Below, in pieces: positions 24,958 through 38,231 of a stretch of DNA of 64,000 nucleotides; the first letter of the stretch is position 1; each line of letters opens with the position of its first letter. Location of the stretch: contig NC_030859.1 of the NCBI RefSeq assembly GCF_000208745.1, forward strand, positions 4,111,136-4,175,135, in the 5' to 3' direction. Below the pieces are notes generated by a model. It searched no databases. It was given only the letters and a program-made list of their open reading frames with translations, and was not told the DNA's origin. The translations under genes and the position numbers were made by a program. The stretch comes from Theobroma cacao (Eukaryota > Streptophyta > Magnoliopsida > Malvales > Malvaceae).

Positions 24958-27900
24958 TCAAACAGTTGTCCATCTTATTTCAACATGTATCACTCCGTTC
25001 TTTGAATTGATTAGGTGGTATTTCTGGTTGATGCGCCCATTATGGACAACATCAGTGAGATTGATATCCACATATCCCAAAAATTCCTACATTGAAGATG
25101 GTTTGAGAAACTAACATTACAGATAAAATGCCACAATGAGAATGGAGAAAGTTGCATACCTTCGACCGGAAGCTAATGCCTGTCCGCTTGCTCATAACAT
25201 CAATATGAATATTCTCATTTAAAGGAGGCTCCTCAAGCATAAACTGAAATTCCTCATTCCACAGGGGATCACGGGTTCTCTTGATCATCTGAAAACACCA
25301 TTTTTGTACTTAACCAAAAAAAAAAAAGATAAAACTTTCTGTGGAAGAACTTTATAAATGTTATATTGACTGTTGAATTTCAACTATCACTATTCACTAA
25401 AGCAGTTCAGAAACAGCAAGAGTCACATTATGATAATGAGGGAAGGGTATACAAAATGCTCATAAATGTTTAAGAAGGCTTAAGAAAGGGATATGCATTC
25501 GCCTTCCATTGATTATATCCTCCAAAAATGAGTGGATTAACTAGAAAAGAATTCTTTTAAAACATACGAAACCTATTAAAGGATATTTCAAATATATAGA
25601 AATATTCTCTCTAGGGCTTGGTTTAGTGAAAAATCAATGTCAAGTTTGAAGTCCCTTGATCTAACACAAAGGCTTCACCTACCAGAAGATGGGTCCAAAA
25701 ATAACACACCCCTTTTTCCTAATTTGCAAGCTTTGGGGACAGTTGCACGTAGCATGCCAAGTTAAGAACAGAATTTGAGATTCAAGAATAAGTGAAGCAA
25801 AACAGAATGCAGGTTAACTAGTAGGCTTTTTAGGTCTCCTTTTCACTTTCTATGACTCCATGATGCAACTGTGAATCTCTTTTCTGTACATTTGCATGCA
25901 ACAATTTTTAAAGGATAATTACAAGAAATTATATATATATATATATAAATTAAAAAAGTTCACCTTTGTCTTTTTTGTTTCTCCTCTGAAAAGGACCACA
26001 GCATAAGGATTATTGTGGCGCTCACCCTCAACATCCTCAGCTCCTTGAACCATAACTGAAAGCAGACCTGCTCCACTGAAGAGCTCACTGTCAGATGGCC
26101 TGTCAAATCCACTTTCCTGCCTCCCATATCCATCCTGAGGCCCATCTATTTTAATGCTTTCTTCTCTAAAAGGTGCATATGTCAGCTCGACCACAATATT
26201 CCCTCTTTTCTTCTTATCTTGAGGATCAGTAATTATATTTGTGTGCTTCAGCAAGTCAAGATTAAATTCTGTTGTCTCGTAGGGTGTAAGAGTTTTCAGG
26301 GGGACTAACTGCATTCCCAGATGGTCATGAGTACCGACCTGTGAATAAGAACACAGTGGAAGAAAAACCAGCTTGAATCTTGGTTGAGATAAAATCTCAT
26401 CTGTTACCTTTGAAATTCATTCTATTATTAAGTAAAATGGAAGGTGAAATAACCTTGTCCCAGTCATAGACTTGTAAATGAAGAACTTGAGATTGGGGGT
26501 CCTTCACAATAAGCTTGAACTTCTCATTCCATTCAGGATTCAAGTTCCTCTTCTTGATGGTTGTTTTCTTTGCCGGCAGGCTCTCTCCAGTTAGAAATAA
26601 TTTGACATAAGGATCTGATGTGCCTAGAATGTCCTTCTTTAGTAGTTTTTGTGCCCGCACAATCTTCACGTGTAGTATTCCAACAGGCTTCTTTACAGCC
26701 ACTCTATAGAGGATCCAAAAAAAAATACAATAAATTCAAAAATCATTATTTTTAATAAGAAATGAATGAAAAAGGTAATGATTTAAGCATTTAGATCTTG
26801 TACATATGATTTGCCGAGGACCCCATATGTATGTGAAACTTCAACTCTTCAAGAAGCTTGTGACGATGTTCAATAAATATCACATCATCCACTCTTATTT
26901 TCATGGCATCTTTTCTTTAAATTTTATTATCGAGGAAATTTCACCAAGCTCTTAAAAGTTAAAAGAGGTATGTACATATAAGTTCCAGAAAGTTCAGTAA
27001 GAAAAATGTATTAGATACTGACATAGTATATTCATAGGAACTTACGTTGCAGCATCAAGAATAGGTATCTCTAGTGTTTGTGGCCAATGATACAGGCTTG
27101 CTACTTGCTTTTTAATTGTTTTCTGCAGGCAACTAAGATTGTTAGCTGACTCCTCTTCAGACAAAATTCTAAGTACATAAACCCTCTGCAATTATCCAAA
27201 TTCAGGCAACTAAAAACAAACCAACTCTTTTCATACAGAAATTACCAGTACAGCACCTGGACAAACTGATAAAGGCCAGGAATAGCCATAATATCCCCTC
27301 CAAGTATAGTCATCCCAAAGTCTACCTCAGGCTGCAGGTAGGTAGTACATATCATCATTGGAAAATGATTGAAGCTTTCGTTTATTTTTACAATAGGAGA
27401 TAATCATTTTAATTCTATACTTTCCAATCTTCAAAAAGTTTAACTAACCTTCTCCAGCAGAGATACTACAACAGCTGCAAAACATGGTAAAGTAGGTACA
27501 AGAGGTTTCAAAGTTATCCGTGGTGCCGCAAATATTTGTAAATCTACTAACTGTGAAGAAGCATAATCAAACTCGTGGAGAAACACATCTTTCATATAAA
27601 AATAGAAAAGATATATTCTTCTGTCAATTCTATCTTCAATCTTCTGACCTGAAGTGTGATTCTAAAAGATAACAACTTCAACACCAAAACTATGTTTGGA
27701 TTGCCAGCCCATCTAACTGCTGGTTCCATGACTAGTTCATTCTCATTCGTTTCACAGACTTTAAGACCTGCAAATGGTGCAGTACAACATATTGAGAAAA
27801 AACCACGAAGAAATATAGGGACGTATGCTCAGTACCTCCAATGCTTAAATGTTTGCACTTACTATCCTATGATTTTGGTGAATAATAAACATCCAATTGT

Positions 27901-28899
27901 TTTAGAAGAATCCTATCTTACTTACATGCTTTCCAGTCAATGAACATATTGTAATTCTACCACAATAATATCTTGAAGAGTGTTATTTAGACATAATTCT
28001 AGGCTTAAAGTGCATACCTGTATGTTATCCCATTTATTCCTTTATGGGTTACAATGCACCAGCTTAAAAAAGATTCTTGGCATAGATTTTCTGACAAAAG
28101 CTCAAAATAAAAAATTGATCTCTTTCTCTTTTCCAAAAATTTTGGCTCAGCTTGTAATTAGATAAAATGATAAATACACCATAGGAAGCTCAAGAATTGG
28201 AATGGGATTTGCAAGTTATTTTTAATGCTTCCCCTGCTTTGTGATAATGGAATCCTAAATGTGACAATGGGCTTAGGTACTTTGTTCTATGAAATGACAC
28301 TTGTGATTTTCATGGCATCTTCATGGGTAATGAGATGCAAGTGAACTTGGCTTTTAAAGGCAGACAGCATATTTAGTGCTATTATTTGCATTAACTCTCA
28401 TCACAGTGAATGTACTAAACACTGCAGAGCAATTACCATGAATTTCTGGAGGAAGAGTTCCAAGACTTAGATTATCAAACTCAATTGCTTCTATCTGAAA
28501 CTTGCCAATATACTCTGCAAATATGGGTTCTGTCATGCTTCTTATTCTAGCACAAACTGCCTGTAGATTAAAATTAAACTCTGACTTGATAACTAAAAAT
28601 AATAGAAAATCTCAAAACTATTTAAGTCATCAAACAACCTTATCAAGGTATGGCCACATATAAGTAACAAACTTGTTCAACCAATCTACCTGCATCATTG
28701 CACAATTGCCATCAATATAGCAACTAGAGGAAAAATAATCAGTGTTAAAATGTAAGTAATTTAATAACTACGATAAATAATCCTATCGTATGATACTTAC
28801 TCTATCATAATCAGGGCACTTTACCCATAATGGAATATCAGGGAGAAGATCCAGCAAAGCACTATTATCTAGCTCATAAAGCGGCCTATGGATTGGTTC
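24958..28899 (-). CDS. SYT3: Plant synaptotagmin (SMP-C2A-C2B), SYT3-like, first exon missing
   Basis: Eleven in-frame exons on the minus strand: 28899-28801, 28689-28639, 28560-28437, 27767-27649, 27550-27449, 27331-27257, 27122-27046, 26703-26454, 26338-25964, 25288-25160 and 25086-24958 (1530 nt, 509 aa plus stop). The SMP lipid-transfer domain covers exons 1-7 (LLDLLPDIPLWVKCPDYDR, YMWPYLDK, GTLPPEIHG, RWAGNPNIVLVL, PRITLKPLVP, GGDIMAIPGLY). C2A contains KKDILGTSDPYVKL and YDWDK, with the calcium-site aspartates. C2B contains NNPYAVVLFRGE and DPLWNEEFQF and ends HVEIRWTTV. Plant SYTs tether ER to plasma membrane and move lipids. In C2B the usual Asp before PY is Asn, so that domain probably binds calcium poorly. 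The N-terminal membrane-anchor exon (about 30-40 codons) is not seen; the N gap at 29861-30206 is one place it could lie. All recognised exons are undamaged. Confidence 0.88.
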
Positions 28900-29816
28900 C
28901 TGTACCAGTTAATCCAAATATGAGCTTAAAACAAGCATAACTTAGCTGGAAAATAACATCACTATCAACATTAAATTTTGAGTCTCAAAGTTCACTGAGT
29001 TTTCTACCATGCAAGACAGTGAGTTAATCAGATAAAATTACTAAAATGAACAATTGAAACCATAGAATCTGAAAATGTTCATCTGATGTTTCAAGGAATA
29101 CAGAATGATTCCATTTCTTGTTGAGAATTCAACATCACATCTGCCATGACTTTATTTGATATGATACAATCTGCCTTTATCCATTTCAAGGAAATTCAAC
29201 AATCACCAAATCATCCAAAGATTTAGACACTCCATCCCACCTTAAGTGACAATCAGCATTTCTTTCTCAACTACTTGAGCTAAATGATAGCAATGGAACA
29301 CCTAGAGGCATCATTAAGATGATAATATAATAATTGCCTTAATATAATTAATGTTCAAAACTTAAAAAACATGAATGAGTACACTATATAAAAACAATAT
29401 AGACCATAAATAAATGACATGTGCATGCATGATTAAGGACGTCTTTAGAATAAACTTTAAAAGCAGGAAAACGAAAAGATGGTCCATATCCGTTCGTACA
29501 AAATTTCAATTTATTTGTTAGCTTAGAACCCCACTAAAAGAACAATTCAAAACCACAAATTCTTTACTATTAAAATGTAATAAAAGGCCCACTTTGCTTT
29601 TCCTCTAATGCTTGACTTTGATAACAAGGAAATTATTCAGCAAAACATCTTAAACATGTTTCTGTACAAGTAAAAGAAATCAAACACATTAAAAATGAAA
29701 ATTTTCTTTCACCAAATTAAAAAAAAAAAGAGTACAGCATTAAAATTTTGCAAAGAGAAAATAAGAATAACGGGAAAGCATACAATTTTCGGTTCTAACA
29801 TTCCATCTCTGATGCC
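28900..29816. other. Upstream/intron region of the synaptotagmin gene
   Basis: This lies between the first recognised synaptotagmin exon and the AT repeat beside the gap. It is probably intron 1. I looked on the minus strand for a membrane-anchor exon and did not find one. Confidence 0.5.
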
Positions 29817-29818
29817 CA

Positions 29819-29858
<40 letters not shown>

Positions 29859-30206
29859 TANNNNNNNNNNNNNNNNNNNNNNNNNNNNNNNNNNNNNNNN
29901 NNNNNNNNNNNNNNNNNNNNNNNNNNNNNNNNNNNNNNNNNNNNNNNNNNNNNNNNNNNNNNNNNNNNNNNNNNNNNNNNNNNNNNNNNNNNNNNNNNNN
30001 NNNNNNNNNNNNNNNNNNNNNNNNNNNNNNNNNNNNNNNNNNNNNNNNNNNNNNNNNNNNNNNNNNNNNNNNNNNNNNNNNNNNNNNNNNNNNNNNNNNN
30101 NNNNNNNNNNNNNNNNNNNNNNNNNNNNNNNNNNNNNNNNNNNNNNNNNNNNNNNNNNNNNNNNNNNNNNNNNNNNNNNNNNNNNNNNNNNNNNNNNNNN
30201 NNNNNN
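29817..30206. other. AT dinucleotide run followed by 346-base assembly gap
   Basis: An AT microsatellite (about 29820-29860) runs straight into N at 29861-30206. The gap probably reflects failed assembly through low-complexity DNA. Any reading frame drawn across it is meaningless. Confidence 0.95.
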
Positions 30207-30770
30207 TAACATGTCACTTCAATGTTATGTAATATAAAATAACAAATGATATTTTTTTTATACCACATGATATTAACATGAGGGTAATAATATTTTTATT
30301 ATTACGTTCAATCAAGCCTTTTATATTTTTATTTTTAATCAAATAAATTTTTATAATTAGCAATTGGTTAATTGTCATTAACCAAAATGACACTTATATG
30401 TATACCACATGGTGTTGACATAAGGGTAAAAATGTCGCATGACATGTCATCATTTATCACGACATGTCATATCAGTACCATATAGTATAAAATGATAAAT
30501 GATATTTTTTTAATATCACATGGTATTGGTGTGAGGATAGAAATGATACATATATTATTACATTTAATCAAGTTTTTTATATTTTTATTTTTAATCACAT
30601 AAGTCTTTATAATTAATAATTGATTAACTGTTATTAATTAAAATGATATTTATATTTATACTACATGGTATGAACATGGGGTAAAAATGTCACATGACAT
30701 GTTATTATTTATCACGATATGTTACATCAATATCATGTAGTATAAAATAACAAGTAATGTTTAATTAGAA
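30207..30770. repeat. AT-rich tandem repeat, unit about 250 bp, of a dispersed family
   Basis: Two degenerate copies lie head to tail, recognisable by repeated phrases such as ATTTATCACGACATGTCA (30452 onward) against ATTTATCACGATATGTTA (about 30708 onward), and TATAAAATGATAAATGATAT. Related stretches recur near 31800-31990 and 60230-60430, so the family is dispersed. No coding content. It may derive from a non-autonomous transposon; I see no defined ends. Confidence 0.5.
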
Positions 30771-32620
30771 ATGATTAATCAATTATTAATTATAATTTTT
30801 ATTTAACTTAAAATAAAAAAAATAAATATTTGATTACGTATGATAAAATAAAAAATTATTTAATTTTTTTTAATAATTTATGAGTTTTTTTGAACTATTA
30901 TGTCAATTTCATATTAATAAGTAATGTTAAAATGTTTGACAATTAGATTCGATAATTCAGTAATATTATTATTATACAAAAATTAAGTAAAATATTTATG
31001 TGATTACCTGATTGGGATTTGTCAAAATAAATATAAATAAATTTTCATGGAATTTGATATTTATTTGGCCAATAAAAATAGTATTATATTACAAATAACT
31101 GTTTGTAAAATGATAGCAAGGCCCTTTTTAGGAGGAAGAAAATATAAATGGGAATAATTTTTTTTATAATAAAAAAATTAATTAACTTGCAATAAAATAA
31201 GGTTTGATTTAATCCCTACTTCTCAACAAATCATGGAGATTAATTCTAAGGGTTTTTTTTTCAATAAATAATTGCTGGGTCAAGCCTTAAAAGGTTAATT
31301 AAGAATGGTTTATTGGGGAAGGTTATACCTGGAACAAGCATAGCTTTATTCCTTACTTACCATAACCAAAATATAATTGTTCTTTCTTGGGGACAAGAAG
31401 GGGAGGCCAGTTCTTTGATGAGAAGCCCTCAAAATTTTGCTGTTTGTTTGATATATAGGGAAGGCAGCATTTGTCATACTAAGATGGTTTAACAGTTGGC
31501 CAACCCTTTTGTCTTTCAATCAAATTAGCTGGAAAGTGCATGCGAATGTTTGAAAGTTAATATATATATATATATATATTGTCCCTAACAACACAAAAAT
31601 AAAATAAATAAAGATATAGAATAGATGGAGAGAAGACAAACTTAAAAAATATATATCTTTTTTTTTTGTCAACTCAATTATTTGAATTTAAAATTTTAAT
31701 AAAAAATATAATACTTTTAAAAATCCAAAATTATTTTAAAAAATTTAATTTAATTTTATATTTTTATATTAAATTAAATAAACTCTTATTACTAATAATT
31801 GATTAATTATAATTAAAAAGTAACATTTGTTATTTTACATCATATTATGTTAACGTGATATGTTAATATTTTATAATGAATTATGATGTGATATGTTAAT
31901 TTGATGTAAATAACGTGATCATATGATATTTTTCACGTTTTACGTTAATATTACGCAAGAATAAAATGATAAATACCGTTGTGATTAATAATAATTAATT
32001 AATTATTAATTATAAAAATTAATTTAATTTAAAATAAAATATAAAAAATTGATTAAATATAATAAAATTTTTAAATTTAAATTATAAAATAAATAAAATT
32101 TACTAGATGAAATGAAATAATTCAAAGTTCTACGAGTGTCCGTACATTAAAAAAAAAAAAAAACCAAGACGACAGACATGAAATTATTCGAATGGTCATG
32201 GCATTAAAGCAGAGAGGTAGCATAAGTTAAATATATGACTTTCATCTATACGTATATATATTTTGCTGTATATGGAAATGGCCGTCATGTGGCCATAATA
32301 CAACAAACCAATGATGGCTCATGCAATGCCATCGGAACTTGCACCCTTTGGATAAAAGTGATTCCTGAATATATGCTGACCTCTCTCACACGTGAGATTT
32401 TTTGATTCCTGCATCGAACTTATTCTGACAAATGAGATTACACACCTATTATTAATGCAAACTACACGTGTGGTAAGCAATTAGAGACAGGAAGTGACGG
32501 TTGTCATGTTCACTGATAAAATAATAATAATTTTATATAATTATCTTTTAATCACATCTTTTATATGAAATTAAGTTGCTGTTAATTGTGTCGCTGTCAT
32601 TGCCAATAAATGTTCCTGCT
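30771..32620. other. AT-rich intergenic DNA
   Basis: Very AT-rich with an AT run near 31559-31579 and another copy of the dispersed AT-rich repeat at about 31800-31990. No gene is supported. Confidence 0.5.
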
Positions 32621-32735
32621 TCAGTCTTGCATGAACATGACAGGAATAGGAGGTGGCTTTGGGGTAGCTCCCATGTCCTCATAAATGCAACTTCCCGAAC
32701 ACGTTTGTCCTTCCTGCCGACTATGTAGTTCGGCC
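32621..32735 (-). pseudogene. Orphan coding-like terminal exon, unassigned
   Basis: After a CAG acceptor at 32738-32736, one frame runs 37 codons to a TGA at 32623-32621. It reads AELHSRQEGQTCSGSCIYED and then MGATPKPPPIPVMFMQD. Codon choice is gene-like and the stop is natural. I cannot find upstream exons on the minus strand out to about 35 kb, and I do not recognise the family. It may be the last exon of a decayed gene or of a gene whose other exons are too diverged to see by eye. The longer overlapping frame on the same strand (32757-32548) is less protein-like. Confidence 0.3.
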
Positions 32736-33479
32736 CTGTATAAGCAGTCCTTTTCAAAAACGTATAGTCAGTACATTAATCATTACATTAGTTTACAATA
32801 TCTCAATCTTTATTAGTCCTTCCTGTGTTTTAAATTAAATATTTATTATTTTTTCAATAGATAATTGTATAGCTTTTTTTTTTTAATTTTGAGAAAGTGA
32901 ATATCGTTTTGAAATATTTTAAAATAATAAACTAAAATAATTAAATAAAACTCATGAACTATATTAAGCCTTTAAATTTTTTATCGTATTCCTTTATATA
33001 TGTATTTTGATTTATATCCAATTGAGTTTTTATTATTTTGTTTTACTTAATTGGGTCTTTATCTCATAGTTGAATTTGATCCGATTTTATTCTTTACTTC
33101 CTGGGAGGCTCAAACGGAAATCATTTGAACTGGAGTCCTTTCTTAAGGTGGTAGGATTGTATTTTATATTGAAAATATTGGAAAAATGGATGTCACTCAA
33201 GTGTGAAATCATGAGATATTAATGTATTAAAAAGTTGTCAATTTGATATAGGAGATTATTGACTCCCGTGATTGCCATTTTCTCTTACTTGAAGAAACTA
33301 TGGGAAAAAAACAAATACTTTGAGTTTGTTTATGTTCTCACGAAACATTAATTGTAGACCTTGTTGAGTCGTCTCTTAATGTCGGAGAAGAATATTAAAA
33401 TAACAAGAGTTTATAGCTCTAATAATTATAATAATAATAGCTATAACACAAATTATAAATTTATATATATTTTATATAA

Positions 33480-33770
33480 AGATGAGCAAACTTTATATTA
33501 GTCCAGTCTTGTGTTGATTTTGTTTAGTTTGTTTATCTATTTTTTTAGAGATTGTTGTAAGTATATATACACATACATGTATACATGTACGTATAATATA
33601 AAAAATTTTATATATGATTTTTAGAAATTAATATCTTATATAAAAAATTAATTAATGAGAAAATATTTTAAAAAATTAATTAAAAACGAATTAACAATAA
33701 TATCGAAACCACTATAAACAATGATAATTAGTAATTATTCTTAAGACAACAAAAGACCACCTTTACAAAT
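33480..33770 (+). repeat. Dispersed repeat, copy 1 (partner at 37580-37850)
   Basis: A degenerate direct repeat of about 280 bp with the same order of landmarks in both copies: a TTTGTTTA/TTTAATTTA stretch, an AT run, a TATAAAAA(A/G)TTAAT stretch, and an AATTATTCTTRAGACAACA ending. It is non-coding and its origin is unknown. Confidence 0.55.
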
Positions 33771-36700
33771 AAGGTGTTTTTAGATATTTTTGTGGTGTGT
33801 CAAGTGAAGATTGTAATTTCGTAAATCGTAATGAGTTTATAATCTAGTAGAGTATGATAATAAATTCGAATTGGTATTTATATAATTTATTATTTAATTA
33901 TATATAAAATAAATTTTTAAAAAACAATTATTCTTGATAAAAACACAACCAAGAAGTTTATCGATGGAATATATATGAAAAATGTTTGAGGGTTTGATTT
34001 GCCTATGGAATCGTGAGAGGTTAGATTTTTTTTTCCTTCAATTTTTATTATATAATATAGAAGATTCTTATTAATGTCTCCTGGGATGTACAAATTAAGG
34101 TGGCTAAACCTTTGTTAAAAGGCTAAAGCAAAATTAAAGAGAAAATATATAGGAAACGTTGCTTTCAAAAATATATATATAAAAAAATAACTAATCTGCT
34201 GGTCTTAATATGATCTAAGCTGTACTACTGTTAACCCAAAATCATTAACTTATTGACAAAATCAGATCCACCCTTTATAAGAAGATCGAGTTTGATGCTT
34301 ATCAAAAAAAGAAATCGAGTTTGACACGCATATGCCCAATAATTAAATTAAATTAAATTAATAAATAACTACAATTAGTCTTTTAAATGTTCCAAGTTCC
34401 CTCAAACTCATGATTGATATCTAGAATTTATTTGTAATATGATTTTTTTTATAAAAAAAAAAACGATTGCTTTGTTCTTAAGAATATGATTGTGGAGAGA
34501 TATGGGAGGTCCGAGGCTACTTTGTTTCACATTGTGACGAATTTTCTCCCTTGGCCAACTAATCTTGATTCTATATTCCCCAATAAACCAACTAGTCTTC
34601 GTTGAATGGTACTTGATAGAGAAATATTATTTACAACTTAATATATATAGTGGACGGATACATCATGGCCAATACTACAATAAAATGGACCATTTATATA
34701 TATATGCACATCCATTTAAAGTCACAATAACTATCGAGTCCTAAGGGATGGCACTAGAGCATGCCGATAGGTGGGAGCTATCTCCCATTATACAAGTGCA
34801 CCCACGAACTTGAACTATAATTAATGGACCACTCTCCCCAGCTTCTATATATCTTGCCCCATTACTTCAAATGGTAGGGCTCATGCATAATAATTAGCAA
34901 TTTGAACCGTAAACTTACTTTCTCTCAACCATGTCAAGTAATGTTATCGGTTATCTCGACAAGTCAATTGATTACAGGTTGAACGATTCATATTTTCCTA
35001 TCAATTTTAATAGAAATAATGGATGTTGAGTGGATTGGACGCGGGATTATATGATTCATAAATGTTCTTTTCATCATCATAAGTAGAGTTTGGTCATGTG
35101 GTCCTATGTTCTCTTTTCTGACATCAAAAGAAAAGTCAAGGAAGTGACAGGCTCAATTTTTAATTTTCTTTTTTATTATATATATAAAATTTAATATATA
35201 TATATATATATATTGTATGATTGCTTTTATAAGTACCATTTAATCATCTTTTATATAAAATTTTAAATTTGTGACATGCAACCCCTTTCAAAATGAATTT
35301 GTGATCATAAGATATAGCAAAACTTACAGTAATTTGTTTTTCTTTTCCGACATGATCACAACACAAGTTAGAATATTTACAATGCAATATCATTGGGGTT
35401 TTGATTTGCTTATGAAATTGTGAGATAACCAGGTTTTTCTCTCTTTTTCCATTGAAGGTTGTTGATATTTTCTTCTTCTCGCACCATATAATTACCATGA
35501 TCATACATTCAATTTTATTATTGTTTATTTAAACAAAGAATTCTTCTTGGCATTTTGAGTGGTTTATTACAAAAGTTAATTAGGTCCCCTTGTGCATGCA
35601 TGTTGAAATCTTTGCCATAAACATTAATTAGTGATTGCCAATTGATCCACGTACATTGTATTCCAGCCGGCTAGAAGTCCAATTAATGAAATTATTTAAA
35701 GTTCAACCTAGGCTAGTAGGAACCATAGGAAAATATTTCAAATAATTATTTTTTTCTTTTTATAAATTTAAAATTATGTTTTTTTTACTGAGAAATTTAA
35801 AATTGATTAATATGATTTTTTATTAATACTAATTAGAGCCCAAACCTATTTTTTTTGTTAAAATTTTCAAAACTAAGGGGTAGTTAACTTTCAATCCTCT
35901 TATAAATCTCACTTCATTTATATATTTTAAAATTCAAAGTCAAAGTATTGGAATTAAAATCTCAGCTTTTAATCAATGAGATATTGCTTCGAAAATTTTA
36001 TTTTATCAATTTTGTTGAATGAGTATTTAACTTTCATGGGTAGAGTCAATTAAAACACCTTTAATGTATTTAAATGTAGCTACACTTTTAAAAGTCAAAT
36101 TCAAAGAGTGTAAAGTCCAATATATAATCAATTAGAAAAAAATTTGTAAGAGCTGATGTTGAGGTTTTAACCTTGACCTACATATGTCATGAGTTTATAT
36201 TTTTAATAAGTTTAAAATTCATCTCATCTCTTACTCAGGTAATATTTATGATATTTTATTTCACTTAATTATACAACGCATTTACAGCACTAGCTCTTTC
36301 ACTACTAATAAAGAAGATGAACCTACGTTTGTTCGGATCTAATTCCATTTTGATAACTCTTAATGAAGAGTTAAGTAAATTTTGATATCACTTGTTACGA
36401 ATTCATATTTTTAACTTAAAATACATACCTATCAAGTGAAGGAAGACCCTTAATAATAAGTTCAAAATCCATTTTATTTTTTACTAAGGTGAAATCCTTT
36501 TTATTGATGTAAAATCTATAACACATACATCTCTATTTTTTAACATATGAAAAAGAGTAAAAAAGAACGCTAGATATCAAAATGAGCAAGCCAACCATTT
36601 AAAAAAATTCCATCTTTTTAAAAATGGGCCTAAAGATTTGAACCCATTTGGATTCATCATGTTGTTGAAAATTTCAGTTGAGAGGGATTATTTGTTAGGC

Positions 36701-37384
36701 TTTCAATTCCAATGATATCATATTTTTAATCTAAAAAATAAAAAAAACAATTTTAGTTAAATTAAACTTTTTATGTAATTCTTTTGTTTATGAAATTAAT
36801 TTTTTTTTATTTTTGAGGATTTATAATTTTTTTTTTAGAATTGAGAGAAGGAGGATTTGAACCTTGTTGTTTAAACAAAAAAAATTATACATCAATCAAT
36901 AAATCAAATACTCGATATGATTTACAAACCTTTTTAAGTATCCATTCTTTAAATTTGATAAAGAAGACTTAAAGCTCAATTTTTGAATATGAGATACATG
37001 CATAATCTACAATTAAACCAAATATTCAATCATGCTTTTGACAACCACATTAAGGATAAGGTTATTTGAAGATCAACCCAGTAGGAAGTAGGAAGCATAA
37101 GAAATGTATATTCAAAAGCCAATATTTGCCTTTTCATATATTCTAGAATGTTTGACCAAGAGTTTTCAAGAGTCTATACATAATTCTGTCCAAATTGTTG
37201 GTTAAGTGTTTAAGCTTTCTAAGTTAAATTCTCGTCGTATTGTTTTCCTCTTATACTTAAATTAAGTAATTTTTTACTAAAGATTAATATTGATAAGGGA
37301 GGTCATGGGAGTTTAATTAGTATAGATAATTTATGTATATTTCTTGTAAAATGAAAGAGGGAAACGAGCGCTAGTCAACAAAAA

Positions 37385-37850
37385 TAGCTATGTTTTGATT
37401 TTTATTTTTTTTTTAAATTTAAATATTTGACTCAAAGATATGCACACGTATCTTCTGATAAAAATTTGAATCTGAATTCTTTTTTTCTATTTGAAAGCTA
37501 CTTTTAATTATTCAAATTGGGGCTCAAGAGTCAAGCTGTCAATGCATTTGGGTTCAGTCAGTCTTTAGGAAAGAAAGATTTTGTTTAAGCCAACCTTATA
37601 TTAATTTTATTTAATTTATTTACCAAATTTTTTAGAAATCGTCATAAGTTATATATATATATATATATATGCATGCGTGTTTGTATAGCATAAAAAGCTT
37701 TGTTTATGACTTTTAGAAACCTAATCTTATATAAAAAGTTAATGGGCAAAACTCTAAAAAAAATTAATTAAAAATAATGAACAATAATACCAAAATCACA
37801 ATAAACAACAATAATTAGCAATTATTCTTGAGACAACAGAGGATCATTTT
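37385..37850 (+). repeat. Dispersed repeat, copy 2 of two overlapping families
   Basis: The part 37580-37850 matches 33480-33770. The preceding part, about 37385-37600, matches 38860-39110, sharing ATATRCACACGTATCTTC, GTCAAG..GCATTTGG and CAGAAAGAAAGATTTTG-like phrases. A larger unit therefore seems to have been copied piecemeal. Confidence 0.5.
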
Positions 37851-38231
37851 TTTTAAAAATAAAATATATGTGATTAAAAATTTATTAAAAACATGCTATC
37901 AATTAAAAATTTTTATTAAAAAAATATAAAAATATATTAAATTTATATTTTTATGCATAAAGGTAATTTTAAAAATTAATATTACATTCACAATAATCTG
38001 TTTGTAAATCAAACGCTGTAATATTATTTTTGTAATATTTAAACCTAACACTTTCTTAATGTACCAAATATTATAATATTATTTCTTAAGAATCATATTT
38101 CCTGTCATGTGATTAAATTATAAAATACCAAATGTAATCTTAATTTTTTTTAAGGTGTCAGGCTTGCTTGTTTAATAATAAGGAAGAACAAAAAATTTGA
38201 GGCCTCTGCTGAGTCCAATAAAGTCTTTTTT

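Larger units (their letters stand above)
32736..38231. other. AT-rich intergenic DNA with dispersed repeats
   Basis: No supported gene. A repeat of about 280 bp near 33480-33770 recurs at 37580-37850. The two share phrases such as TTTTTAGAAATTAATATCTT/TTTTTAGAAACCTAATCTT and AATAATTAGCAATTATTCTT. AT runs occur near 35190-35215 and 37652-37670. The sequence around 34750-34780 (GCATGCCGATAGG-type phrase) recurs near 38823-38850. Confidence 0.5.

Noticed and set aside
24722..25114. A 130-codon plus-strand frame
   Set aside because: It runs antisense over the last synaptotagmin exon (24958-25086), whose minus-strand reading continues the family sequence exactly.
29695..30268. Three long frames across the N run
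   Set aside because: Most of their codons are undetermined; they reflect only the absence of stops in N and AT dinucleotides.
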